Part shown: piece after piece, positions 7,911 to 15,810 of the stretch
Position numbering within the stretch: position 1 is the stretch's first letter
Layout: each line of letters begins with the position of its first letter
From: DASRWT01 sp963748485
Lineage (GTDB): Bacteria; Methylomirabilota; Methylomirabilia; Rokubacteriales; CSP1-6
Assembly (NCBI GenBank): GCA_963748485.1
Contig: CAVVJF010000011.1
Location: 124,001 to 188,000, forward strand
Reading direction: 5' to 3'
DNA length: 64,000 nt
The notes under the pieces: model-generated
Told to the model about the DNA's origin: nothing
The model's input: the letters and a program-made list of their open reading frames with translations, nothing else
Database searches by the model: none
Translations under genes and position numbers: made by a program

Positions 7911-9653
7911 ATGGACCTCTACAGCTGCGACGTGCTCGTGGTGGGTGGCGGCGGGGCCGGCCTGCGCGCGGCCATCGCCGTGGCCGAGACCCATCCGAGG
8001 CTCCGCGTCGCCGTCATCTCCAAGGTGTATCCCATGCGCAGCCATACCGTCTCGGCGGAGGGAGGAGCCGCCGCCGTGATCAAGGCGGCGGACAGCCTCG
8101 ACGAGCACGCCTACGACACCATTTCCGGGGGCGATTGGCTCAGCGACCAGGACTCGGTGGAGGCCTTCGTGAGGGAGGCCCCGGAGGAAATGCTGCGGCT
8201 GGAGCACTGGGGCTGTCCCTGGAACCGGGAGCCGGATGGCCACATCGCCGTGCGTCCCTTCGGAGGGATGAAGATCGAGCGGACGTGGTTCGCCGCGGAC
8301 AAGACCGGCTTCCACCTGCTCCATACGCTGTTCCAGACCACGCTCAAGTACGACGTCATCGAGCGATACGACGAGTTCTTCGTCACCAAGCTGCTCGTGG
8401 ACGACGGACGGTGTCAAGGCGTCGTGGCCATCGAGCTGGCCACCGGGCAGGTCCGGGCCATCACCGCCGGGGCCGTCATTCTCTGCACGGGGGGTTGCGG
8501 CAAGGTCTTCCCGTTCACCACCAACGCCAACATCAAGAACGGCGACGGAATGGCCCTGGCCTATCGCGCGGGCGCGCCGCTCAAGGACATGGAGTTCGTG
8601 CAGTACCACCCGACGGGCCTCCCGTTCACCGGGATCCTCATCACCGAAGCGGCGCGGGCGGAGGGCGGCTGGCTCCTGAACAAGGACGGCTACCGCTACC
8701 TCCAGGACTACGACCTGGGCACCCCCACCCCCAAGCCGGTGCTGCGCTCGATGGAGCTGGGCCCGCGCGACCGGCTCTCCCAGTGCTTCGTCAAGGAGCA
8801 GGAGAAGGGCCGCACATTCGAGGGGCCCTATGGGCACTACGTCCACCTGGACGTTCGCCACCTGGGGGCGAAGGTGATCGAGAAGAAGATCCCCTTTGTC
8901 CGGGAGCTGTGCCTGAAGTACGCGGGCATCGATCCGGTCAAGGAGATGATTCCGGTCCGGCCCGTCGTGCACTACATGATGGGCGGCATCCACACCGATA
9001 TTCACGGGGCCACCCCCCTCCCGGGACTGTACGCAGCGGGAGAGGCCGCCTGCGTGAGCATCAACGGCGCCAACCGGCTGGGCTCGAACTCGCTGACGGA
9101 GATCCTGGTCTTCGGGGCGCGGGCGGGCAAGGCCGCCGCGGCCTTCGCCGCCACGCAGGGCGTGGCGAGCCCGGCCCTCGTCGCGCAGGCCCACGACGAG
9201 CAGCGGAGGCTCGAGACGAGGTTCCTGCGCAAGACGGGCGGGAGGGAGCGGATCGCCTCGCTACGCGCCGAGATGCACCAGATCATGGAGGAGAGCGCGG
9301 GCATCTATCGGACGGAGACCGTGCTCAAGGAAGCGGCGGGGAAAGTCAAGCGACTCCAGGAGCGGTACCAGGACCTCGCCTTCGACGACGACAGCTATAC
9401 CTTCAACACGGAGCTGACCACCGCCCTCGAGCTCTCCTACATGCTCGACGTGGCGCAGACGATCGTGCAGTCCGCGCTCGAGCGAAGAGAGTCGCGCGGC
9501 TCGCACCAGCGCAGCGACTACCCGCAGCGCGACGATGACCGGTTCCTGGCGCACTCCCTGGCCTATCGCGCGGAGGATGGTCCTCCCCGGATCGAGTATC
9601 AGCCGGTCACGATCACCCGCTGGCCGCCGGGCAAGCGAGTCTACGGGAGGTAG
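7911..9653 (+). CDS. frdA: fumarate reductase/succinate dehydrogenase flavoprotein subunit
   Basis: 580-residue catalytic flavoprotein of quinol:fumarate reductase, acting on the cytoplasmic face of the membrane complex. The FAD dinucleotide motif is VVGGGGAGLRAA (residues 10-21). The covalent FAD histidine is H45 in MRSHTVSAEGG; the AEGG form is typical of FrdA, whereas SdhA usually has AQGG. FGGMKIERTWFAADKTGFH and the active-site HPTGLP (H233) follow closely the E. coli FrdA text, as do HGANRLGSNSL and the C-terminal PPGKRVYG. The start is ATG 7911; the frame is open further up, but only this start gives the normal N-terminus. It is first in frdABCD. Direction in vivo (fumarate reduction or succinate oxidation) cannot be settled from sequence. 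Confidence 0.95.
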   Translation: MDLYSCDVLVVGGGGAGLRAAIAVAETHPRLRVAVISKVYPMRSHTVSAEGGAAAVIKAADSLDEHAYDTISGGDWLSDQDSVEAFVREAPEEMLRLEHWGCPWNREPDGHIAVRPFGGMKIERTWFAADKTGFHLLHTLFQTTLKYDVIERYDEFFVTKLLVDDGRCQGVVAIELATGQVRAITAGAVILCTGGCGKVFPFTTNANIKNGDGMALAYRAGAPLKDMEFVQYHPTGLPFTGILITEAARAEGGWLLNKDGYRYLQDYDLGTPTPKPVLRSMELGPRDRLSQCFVKEQEKGRTFEGPYGHYVHLDVRHLGAKVIEKKIPFVRELCLKYAGIDPVKEMIPVRPVVHYMMGGIHTDIHGATPLPGLYAAGEAACVSINGANRLGSNSLTEILVFGARAGKAAAAFAATQGVASPALVAQAHDEQRRLETRFLRKTGGRERIASLRAEMHQIMEESAGIYRTETVLKEAAGKVKRLQERYQDLAFDDDSYTFNTELTTALELSYMLDVAQTIVQSALERRESRGSHQRSDYPQRDDDRFLAHSLAYRAEDGPPRIEYQPVTITRWPPGKRVYGR

Positions 9654-9660
9654 GGTAAGG

Positions 9661-10404
9661 ATGCCGTCCACCGTCGCGCTTTCCGTCGCGCGCTACCGTC
9701 CGGAGAAGGAGTCCGAGCCCACGTTCCAGACCTATGAGGTCCCGTTTCGGAAGGACTGGGTGATACTGGATGCCCTCAACCACGTCAAGGACACCCTGGA
9801 CGGGTCCCTCTCCTTCCGATGGTCGTGCCGGATGGGCGTGTGCGGCAGCTGCGGGATGAAGGTGAACGGCACACCGAAGCTCACGTGCGCGACCTTCCTG
9901 TCCGACTACTTGCCCGGCCCCATTCGCGTCGAGCCCCTGGACTACTTCCCGGTGGTGCGCGACCTCGTCGTGGACATCACCGATTTCGTGCGAAAGCTCA
10001 AGCAGGTGAAGCCCTGGATCGTCCGCAAGGAGGACAAGCCCCTGGCCGAGGGCGAGTACCTCCAGACTCCGGATCAGCTCGACGCGTACAAGCAGTTCAG
10101 CATGTGCATCAACTGCATGCTCTGTTACTCCGCGTGCCCCATCTACGGGCTCGAGCCGGGCTTCATCGGTCCCGCCGCCATCGCGCTGGCGCAGCGGTAC
10201 AACATGGACTCCCGGGACCAGGGGTCGGCGGAACGCCTGAAGCTCCTCTCCGAGCACGACGGCATCTGGCAGTGCACCTTTGTGGGTGAGTGCACCAAGG
10301 TATGCCCCAAGCATGTGGATCCCGCGGGGGCCATCCAGCAATACAAGCTCGCCGGCGCGACCGAGTGGGTCAAGTCGCTGCTGCTCCCGTGGGGAACGCG
10401 ATGA
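9661..10404 (+). CDS. frdB: fumarate reductase iron-sulfur subunit
   Basis: 247-residue electron-transfer subunit. The [2Fe-2S] ligands are C56, C61, C64 and C76 (CRMGVCGSCG, then LTC). The [4Fe-4S] motif CINCMLCYSACP and the [3Fe-4S] region CTFVGECTKVCPKHVDP are both in the C-terminal half. ATG 9661 follows the frdA stop by 7 bases with AGGTAGGGTAAGG acting as ribosome binding site. The stop overlaps the frdC start as ATGA, so the complex is made in coupled translation. Confidence 0.95.
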   Translation: MPSTVALSVARYRPEKESEPTFQTYEVPFRKDWVILDALNHVKDTLDGSLSFRWSCRMGVCGSCGMKVNGTPKLTCATFLSDYLPGPIRVEPLDYFPVVRDLVVDITDFVRKLKQVKPWIVRKEDKPLAEGEYLQTPDQLDAYKQFSMCINCMLCYSACPIYGLEPGFIGPAAIALAQRYNMDSRDQGSAERLKLLSEHDGIWQCTFVGECTKVCPKHVDPAGAIQQYKLAGATEWVKSLLLPWGTR

Positions 10405-10817
10405 GCGCCGAGCCTCACTACACGCTCTATCATCCCCGGTGGTACCGGCGTCGCGTGTCCGTCTGGTGGTGGCTCAAGAACCGGTCCTACACGCGCTTTG
10501 TCCTGCGGGAGCTCACCAGCGTCTTCGTGGCCTTCTTCGCGGTAGTCTTTCTTTGGCAGGTCCGCGCCATCGCCCAGGGCCCGGAGGCATATGGGCAGTT
10601 CGTCGCCGCGCTGAAGACGCCGCTCTTCCTCGTGCTCGACGCGATCGCGTTCGTCTTTGTCCTCTTCCATGCCATCACCTGGTTGAATCTGACCCCCAAG
10701 GCCATGGTCGTGCGGATGCGGGGCAAGCGGGTGCCCGACTGGGCGATCCTTGGACTGAACTACGCGGCCTGGCTCGTGCTCTCGGGCGCGGTGGCCGTCG
10801 TGTTGCTGCGCGGGTAG
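10401..10817 (+). CDS. frdC: fumarate reductase membrane anchor subunit C
   Basis: 138-residue membrane anchor. Three hydrophobic segments are visible, as in E. coli FrdC, and the text shows related features: WWWLKNRSYTRFVLREL at the N-terminus, GPEAYGQFV between helices 1 and 2, and HAITWLNLTPKA near helix 2, where the E. coli protein has HTKTWFELAPKA. The ATG overlaps the frdB stop. FrdC and FrdD together anchor FrdAB and form the quinone site. Conservation is low in this family, so context adds to the call. Confidence 0.88.
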   Translation: MSAEPHYTLYHPRWYRRRVSVWWWLKNRSYTRFVLRELTSVFVAFFAVVFLWQVRAIAQGPEAYGQFVAALKTPLFLVLDAIAFVFVLFHAITWLNLTPKAMVVRMRGKRVPDWAILGLNYAAWLVLSGAVAVVLLRG

Positions 10818-11168
10818 GTGGTGGAACGGATCACGCCGCTCCTGTGGCTCCTGTTCAGCGCCGGTGGCACGGTCGCCGCGCTCTTGTTCCCGATCCATCT
10901 CTTTCTGACCGGCCTGGCCTTCCCGCTGGGATGGCTCGAGACACCCCGCCACGACTTCCTCCACCGCCTCCTGACGCATCCGGTGACACGGCTGTATCTC
11001 TTCGTCCTCATCTCCTTGCCGCTCTTCCATTGGGCTCACCGCTTCCGGTACACGCTCTACGATGGACTGCAGCTGAAGCATCTGACCGCGCTCATCGCCG
11101 TGCTGTGCTATGGCGCCGCGCTCCTCGGAACGGTGGCGGCGGCCTACGTGCTGTGGAGCATCGGCTAG
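10818..11168 (+). CDS. frdD: fumarate reductase membrane anchor subunit D
   Basis: 116-residue membrane anchor with three hydrophobic helices. The text LLFSAGGTVAALLFPIHLF and the histidine-bearing stretch HWAHRFRYTLYDG resemble FrdD, where a similar HRMHHAMHD lies after helix 2. The start is GTG 10818, directly after the frdC stop. It completes frdABCD, so the complex is of the FrdCD type without haem-binding SdhC features. The ORF ends 35 bp before the Usp-like gene. Confidence 0.88.
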   Translation: MVERITPLLWLLFSAGGTVAALLFPIHLFLTGLAFPLGWLETPRHDFLHRLLTHPVTRLYLFVLISLPLFHWAHRFRYTLYDGLQLKHLTALIAVLCYGAALLGTVAAAYVLWSIG

Positions 11169-11203
11169 CCAGCGACGCCGGCGGGTCGTGAGGGAGGGGA
11201 ACC

Positions 11204-11635
11204 ATGTCGAAGTATCTGGTCGTCACGCATCAGACCGCCTTGAGTCCCGCTCTCCAGCAAACCGTGCGTGCGCTGGCCGCGGGAGACGCCGCCGCGGAGT
11301 TTGCCGTGCTCGTCCCGGAAGCGCCCAGCGGCGCGACGACGTGGGAGGGCGAGACAGTGGACGGGGCACGGCAGCGCGCCGAAGCCGCCAAGACGCTCTT
11401 CGAAGAAACGACTCAAGCGCGAGTCTTCCGGACGGCGGTGGGAGTGGGTGACCCGTTGCAGGCGATCGGCGACGAGCTGCGCGCGCAACCCGGCTACGAG
11501 ACCCTCGTCATCAGCACCTTGCCTCCGGGCATCTCGCGCTGGCTGAAGCTGGACCTGGTGCACCGAGCCGAACGGAAGTTCGGCCTGCGGGTCATCCACG
11601 TCCGCGCCGAGGCCCCCGTGAAGAGCCACACGTGA
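11204..11635 (+). CDS. Usp-like small alpha/beta protein of unknown function
   Basis: 143-residue soluble protein. MSKYLVVTHQTALSPALQQT looks like the first strand of a HUP/universal-stress-type fold, and a later stretch (YETLVISTLPPGISRWLKLD) fits the strand-loop-helix that follows in such proteins. The classical GxxGxnG(S/T) nucleotide motif of UspA is not clear, so ATP binding is not claimed. It follows frdD on the same strand behind GAGGGAGGGGAACC, a strong ribosome binding site, and may be co-transcribed. Confidence 0.65.
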   Translation: MSKYLVVTHQTALSPALQQTVRALAAGDAAAEFAVLVPEAPSGATTWEGETVDGARQRAEAAKTLFEETTQARVFRTAVGVGDPLQAIGDELRAQPGYETLVISTLPPGISRWLKLDLVHRAERKFGLRVIHVRAEAPVKSHT

Positions 11636-11693
11636 GGAGGGGCCGAGCCCGCTCTGCTCCTCGCGGATGATCGGCGGTCGCGCGTGCGCCGCG

Positions 11694-12191
11694 TTAGAGC
11701 AGCTTCTCCATGATCAGCGTGTCGATCCACCGGCCGTCGAGCTGGCCCATCTCGTGGCAGACGCCGATCCGGGTGAAGCCCATGCGCTCATAGAGCGCCA
11801 CCCCGGAGCCGTTGAAGGGGAAGGTGGAGAGCATCATCTTGTGGTAGCCGATGGCGCGCGCCTGGTCGATCAGGTGCGCGAGGAGCCGCCGGCCCACGCC
11901 CTTCCCCCGCCAGCCCCGCTCGATATAGACGGAGAGATCGGCCACGTGTTGATAGGCCGGGCGCGGGTTGTACACGTTGAGGCTGCTCCAGCCCACCACG
12001 CCGCCCGCGCCATCGTCGGCCACGAAGACAGGGTGACGCGGGCTTCGCGTTGCCAGCCACTGACGCCTCTCCTCGGGGGTGCGCAGCTCGGTCTCAAGCG
12101 TCGCGACGCGGTCCTCGATGCCCTGGTTGTAGATGAGACAGATGGCGGCCGCGTCCGCCTCGGTGGCGGCGCGAATGGCGAGCTCGGTCAT
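11694..12191 (-). CDS. GNAT N-acetyltransferase, phosphinothricin acetyltransferase-like
   Basis: 165-residue acetyltransferase. The text follows the Pat/Bar-like subfamily: AAAICLIYNQGIEDRVATLE near the N-terminus, VYIERGWRGKGVGRRLL as the acetyl-CoA loop (R-G-K-G-V-G), and a C-terminal ALYERMGFTRIGVCHEMG. Members of this family acetylate amino acids or phosphinothricin-like compounds; the real substrate is unknown. The ATG overlaps the stop of the epimerase upstream by 4 bp, so the two are one transcript. Confidence 0.85.
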   Translation of the reverse strand: MTELAIRAATEADAAAICLIYNQGIEDRVATLETELRTPEERRQWLATRSPRHPVFVADDGAGGVVGWSSLNVYNPRPAYQHVADLSVYIERGWRGKGVGRRLLAHLIDQARAIGYHKMMLSTFPFNGSGVALYERMGFTRIGVCHEMGQLDGRWIDTLIMEKLL

Positions 12192-13174
12192 GCCGTCGGC
12201 GGGTCGAGCTCCCGCGCGTCGAGCCGGCCCGCGCGCTGAAGCGCGGCGAACTCGTCGAGCGTCTTGCGGATGCCGTCGCGGAGGCCGGTGCGGGGGCGCG
12301 GGCCCAGGTCGCGCTGATAGCCGGGGTCATCGAGAGCGCCGGGGAAGGGGATGGGCTGCTCCACATGCGAGAGCTTGCCCTTGGCGGCGGGCCACGCCTC
12401 CTCGATCATCCGGATCACGTCCACGATGCGGGCGGACTCGCCGTGCAGGTTGTAGACGCGGGCGCGGTCCAGGGTTGCGGTGGAGGCGGCGATGCAGGCC
12501 TGGGCGACGTCGTCGGCGAAGATGAGGTCGGTGGCCCCGCCCCATCGAATCTGATAGGGCCGGCCGAGCACGGCCGCCTTCATGGCGAGGGTCGGATCCG
12601 CGGTGAGCCCGAAGTCGCGGCCGGGCCCATAGACGGACAGGGGCCGGAAGCCGACCGACGGGATCCTGTGCTCCTCCCAGTAGACGCGCGCGGTCTCCTC
12701 GTTGGCCACCTTGTAGACACCGTAGTGCGTGGCCGGCCGCGGGGGCGAGTCGTCGGTGACGGGCCCGGGGCCGTAGTGCTCGGGCGGGCCGAAGACGGCC
12801 GCCGACGAGAAGTACGTCACGCGACTGATCTGCGGGCGATGGACCTTGACCGCCTCGAACACATTGGCGGTGCCGACCACGTTGACGAGGGCGCCCCGCG
12901 CGGGGTCCTGGCGGCAGAGCGGCACCTGCCAGGCGGCGAGATGGATGACGCGCGTGACCTTGTGCTCGCCCATCACGCGGATGAGCGCGTCCTTGTCGGC
13001 GATGTCGCCGCGCACCATGGTGACGGCCTTCAGCGGCGCCTCGCCCACGAGCATGCGCATGCGCCACGGATCGTCGCCGAGGTCGTACACGACGGGCCGC
13101 TCGCCGGCGGCGAGGAGACGCTTCACCACCCAGGAGCCGATGCAGCCGAACGCGCCCGTCACGAGGGTCGTCAT
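12188..13174 (-). CDS. NAD-dependent epimerase/dehydratase (extended SDR)
   Basis: 328-residue extended short-chain dehydrogenase. It opens with the Rossmann motif MTTLVTGAFGCIGSWVVKRL (TGxxGxxG). The active-site pair appears as YGVYK (Tyr-x-x-x-Lys), after SSAAVFG. An upstream in-frame ATG exists, but ATG 13174 is preceded by GGGAGGTGTCCTCG, a good ribosome binding site, and starts right at the Rossmann strand. The substrate is probably a nucleotide sugar or sugar lactone; nothing nearby fixes it. It is coupled to the acetyltransferase downstream. Confidence 0.88.
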   Translation of the reverse strand: MTTLVTGAFGCIGSWVVKRLLAAGERPVVYDLGDDPWRMRMLVGEAPLKAVTMVRGDIADKDALIRVMGEHKVTRVIHLAAWQVPLCRQDPARGALVNVVGTANVFEAVKVHRPQISRVTYFSSAAVFGPPEHYGPGPVTDDSPPRPATHYGVYKVANEETARVYWEEHRIPSVGFRPLSVYGPGRDFGLTADPTLAMKAAVLGRPYQIRWGGATDLIFADDVAQACIAASTATLDRARVYNLHGESARIVDVIRMIEEAWPAAKGKLSHVEQPIPFPGALDDPGYQRDLGPRPRTGLRDGIRKTLDEFAALQRAGRLDARELDPPTA

Positions 13175-13195
13175 CGAGGACACCTCCCGTTTGGG

Positions 13196-13201
13196 TATAA
13201 T
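13196..13201 (+). promoter_or_regulatory. candidate -10 box upstream of the dehydrogenase-pxp operon
   Basis: A perfect TATAAT lies 60 bases before the ATG at 13261, in the gap after the divergent epimerase. No convincing -35 box sits 16-18 bases upstream, so this may be an activator-dependent promoter or chance. Confidence 0.4.
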
Positions 13202-13260
13202 GCGCCTCGTGTTCGACGGCAAGCGTTTCTTCCTCGTAACCCCTTGACCCGGGAGCCCGC

Positions 13261-14244
13261 ATGAAGCCCCTCATCGTCATCGGCGGCGGCCTTCACCCCG
13301 ATGGGCTGCGCCGCATGGAGCAGGAAGCGCGCGTCGCCGTCGTCTCCGACTCCCTGTCGGAAGCGGGCATGATCGCCGAGGCCAAGGAGGCCGCCGGCAT
13401 CCTCTTCCGCTCGAAGCCCCTCTGCTCACGCTCGCTCATGGCCGCGCTGCCGAATCTCAAGGTGATCGGCCGGCACGGCGTGGGCCTCGACATCGTGGAT
13501 CTGCCCGCCGCCACCGAGCTGGGCATCCCGGTGGTGCACGCGCCCGGCTCCAACTCCAACTCCGTGGCCGAGCACGCCATCCTGCTCATGCTCGCCTGCG
13601 CCAAGCAGGCGGTGGTGATCGACCAGCGCACCCGCAAGGCGGAGTGGGGCAAGAGCAAGTGGGAGGGCCTGCTCGAGATGAATGGGAAGACCCTCGGCAT
13701 CATCGGCGTGGGCAACATCGGCCGGCGCGTGGCGAAGACGGCGGGCGCGCTGGGCATGCGCGTGATCGGCTACGACAAGTACGTGGCCGCCGACGAGCTG
13801 CGGAGCCGCGGCGTGGAGCCCATGGCCGACATGGCCTCGGTGCTGCGACAGGCCGACGTGGTGACGTGCCACACGCCGCACACCAAGGAGACGCACCACA
13901 TGATCGACGCCGCCGCGGTGGCGCAGATGAAGGACGGCGTGATCTTCATCAATACTTCACGTGGAAAAACGCAAGACGAGAGTGCGCTGCTCGCCGGGCT
14001 CGAGAGCGGGAAGATCCGCGCGGCCGGGCTGGACGTGTTCGAGGAGGAGCCGGTGTCCTCCGACAACCGCTTTCTCCAGATGGACAACGTCATCGTATCG
14101 CCCCACATCGCCGGGGTCACCCGCGAGACCATGAAGGGCATGGCGCTCCAGGTCACGGAGGAGATGCTGCGCGTGATTCGCGGCGAGCGGCCCCACGTGC
14201 TCGGCAACCCCGATCTCTGGCCCCGGCTCGGCCACCTGAAGTAG
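13261..14244 (+). CDS. D-isomer-specific 2-hydroxyacid dehydrogenase (SerA-like)
   Basis: 327-residue NAD-dependent dehydrogenase. The nucleotide-binding motif GKTLGIIGVGNIGRRVAKTA is near residues 141-160. Catalytic features follow in order: the arginine-bearing FINTSRGKTQDE region, the glutamate of DVFEEEP, and the histidine of VSPHIAGVT. It is shorter than SerA (no ACT domain), so it could be a phosphoglycerate-like, glyoxylate or other 2-ketoacid reductase. It heads an operon with a DUF1445 protein, PxpB, PxpC and an aminotransferase, which suggests a role in amino or keto acid metabolism rather than general serine synthesis (inference). Confidence 0.9.
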   Translation: MKPLIVIGGGLHPDGLRRMEQEARVAVVSDSLSEAGMIAEAKEAAGILFRSKPLCSRSLMAALPNLKVIGRHGVGLDIVDLPAATELGIPVVHAPGSNSNSVAEHAILLMLACAKQAVVIDQRTRKAEWGKSKWEGLLEMNGKTLGIIGVGNIGRRVAKTAGALGMRVIGYDKYVAADELRSRGVEPMADMASVLRQADVVTCHTPHTKETHHMIDAAAVAQMKDGVIFINTSRGKTQDESALLAGLESGKIRAAGLDVFEEEPVSSDNRFLQMDNVIVSPHIAGVTRETMKGMALQVTEEMLRVIRGERPHVLGNPDLWPRLGHLK

Positions 14245-14257
14245 GAGGGACGTCTCC

Positions 14258-15046
14258 ATGCCCATCGACGCGCGCCATCCGAGAGAGATCCGGGCCGACA
14301 TCCGCCGCGGCGCCCTTGTCGGTGTGACGGCGGGGCTCGCGCCCGGCTTCGTCCAGGCCAATCTCGCCATCTTGCCGAAGGACGCCGCTTACGATTTCCT
14401 GCTGTTCTGCCAGCGCAACCCGCGCCCGTGCCCGCTCATCGAGGTCACCGACGTGGGCTCGCCGGAGCCGGTGGGGGTGGCGCCCGGCGCCGACCTCCGC
14501 ACGGACCTGCCGCGCTATCGCATCTACAAGGACGGCGTGATGGCGGACGAGGTGACCGATATCACGCCATTCTGGAGAGACGACCTCGTCTCGTTCCTGC
14601 TGGGGTGTTCGTTCACGTTCGAGTGGGCGCTGCTGGATGCGGGCATTCCCATGCGCCACATCGAGCAGGGCAAGAACGTGGCGATGTGGAAGACCTCCGT
14701 CGAGTGCCGGCCGGCCGGGCGCTTCCACGGGCCGATGGTCGTGTCCATGCGGCCGATCCCCCAGGGCATGATCTCCAAGGCCGTCACCGCCTCCGCGCGT
14801 TTCCCCAACGCCCACGGGGCCCCGGTGCAGGTGGGCAATCCCGCCGCCATCGGCATCAAGGACGTGACCCGGCCCGACTGGGGCGACTTCGTGGGCATCG
14901 AGGCGGGGGAGGTGCCGGTGTTCTGGGCGTGCGGCGTCACCCCGCAGGCGGTGGCGCTGGCCTCGCGCCCCGAGTTCATGATCACGCACAGCCCGGGCCA
15001 TATGTTCATCACCGACCTGCCGAACCATGCCCTCGCGGCCATCTAG
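14258..15046 (+). CDS. DUF1445 putative hydro-lyase (YcsI/D-glutamate cyclase family)
   Basis: 262-residue protein with the whole length matching the DUF1445 family: an N-terminal TAGLAPGFVQANLAILP, CQRNPRPCPLIEVTD, and the C-terminal ITHSPGHMFITDLPN. The mammalian relative DGLUCY converts D-glutamate to 5-oxo-D-proline, and in Bacillus the gene ycsI lies beside the kipI/kipA (pxpB/pxpC) genes. Here too pxpB follows at once, its GTG overlapping this stop (TAG/GTG). A role in D-glutamate or 5-oxoproline turnover is therefore likely, though the reaction of the bacterial family is less well proven. Confidence 0.88.
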   Translation: MPIDARHPREIRADIRRGALVGVTAGLAPGFVQANLAILPKDAAYDFLLFCQRNPRPCPLIEVTDVGSPEPVGVAPGADLRTDLPRYRIYKDGVMADEVTDITPFWRDDLVSFLLGCSFTFEWALLDAGIPMRHIEQGKNVAMWKTSVECRPAGRFHGPMVVSMRPIPQGMISKAVTASARFPNAHGAPVQVGNPAAIGIKDVTRPDWGDFVGIEAGEVPVFWACGVTPQAVALASRPEFMITHSPGHMFITDLPNHALAAI

Positions 15047-15810
15047 TGACGGGCTACGCCGAGCCGCGCTTCCTACCATGCGGCGATCTCGCGCTGTCGG
15101 TGGAGCTGGCCGACGAGATCGACCGTGAGATCAACGCGCGGGTCCTCGCCCTCGAGTACCTGATCCGCCAGCGGCGCCTGGCCGGCGTCACCGAGACGCT
15201 GCCGACCTACCGCGCGCTGCTCGTCTACTACGACCCGGCCGTGGTCGGCTTCGACGCCCTCACCGCCGCGCTGCGCGCGCTCGCCGCCGACGCGCGGCCG
15301 GACGTGCTGCCCCCCGCGCGCACCGTCGAGCTGCCCTGCTGCTACGGGAGCGAGCAGGGCTTCGAGCTGGAGGCCGCCGCCGCCAAGCTCGGCCTCGGGC
15401 CCGAGGAGCTGGCGCGCCTGCACGCCGGCGCCGACTATCACGTGTACTTCGTGGGCTTCACCCCCGGCCTGCCCTATATGACGGGCATGCCCGAGCGCAT
15501 CAACATCCCACGCCTGGTGAACCCGCGCACCAAGACGCCCCCGGGCAGCGTCGCCATCGGCGGCGTGCAGTGCTGCATCTACTCGGTGGAGAGTCCCGGC
15601 GGGTTCTGGGTGCTGGGCCGCACGCCGGCCCGGCTCTACGATCCCGCCGCCGCGGATCCCATCCTGCTGCGCGCGGGCGATCACGTGCGCTTCCGCCCCA
15701 TCGAGCGCGCCGAGTACGACGCCATTGCCGCGGAGGTCGCGGCGGGACGCTGGCGGCCGCGTGTATCCCTCTCCCCCGAGGGGAGAGGCCAGGGCGAGGG
15801 GCGATCGTGA
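15046..15810 (+). CDS. pxpB: 5-oxoprolinase subunit PxpB (KipI family)
   Basis: 254-residue subunit of the ATP-dependent 5-oxoprolinase PxpABC. The family core is clear: YHVYFVGFTPGLPYMTGMPE at about residues 132-151, then PRTKTPPGSVAIGG. The start GTG 15046 overlaps the DUF1445 stop. The C-terminal tail from about residue 243 (SLSPEGRGQGEG) is not family sequence: it is encoded by a palindromic LSPEGRG-type repeat at 15768-15803 that the frame runs into. The stop overlaps the pxpC GTG. The third subunit gene, pxpA, is not in the window. Confidence 0.92.
   Translation: MTGYAEPRFLPCGDLALSVELADEIDREINARVLALEYLIRQRRLAGVTETLPTYRALLVYYDPAVVGFDALTAALRALAADARPDVLPPARTVELPCCYGSEQGFELEAAAAKLGLGPEELARLHAGADYHVYFVGFTPGLPYMTGMPERINIPRLVNPRTKTPPGSVAIGGVQCCIYSVESPGGFWVLGRTPARLYDPAAADPILLRAGDHVRFRPIERAEYDAIAAEVAAGRWRPRVSLSPEGRGQGEGRS
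15768..15803. repeat. REP-like palindrome, copy A
   Basis: CCTCTCCCC (15768-15776), CGA, then GGGGAGAGG (15780-15788) forms a 9-bp perfect stem, followed by CCAGGGCGAGGGGCG. It belongs to the same dispersed family as copies at 16752 and 23480. Unlike those, it lies inside a reading frame and encodes the last residues of PxpB. Confidence 0.75.
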
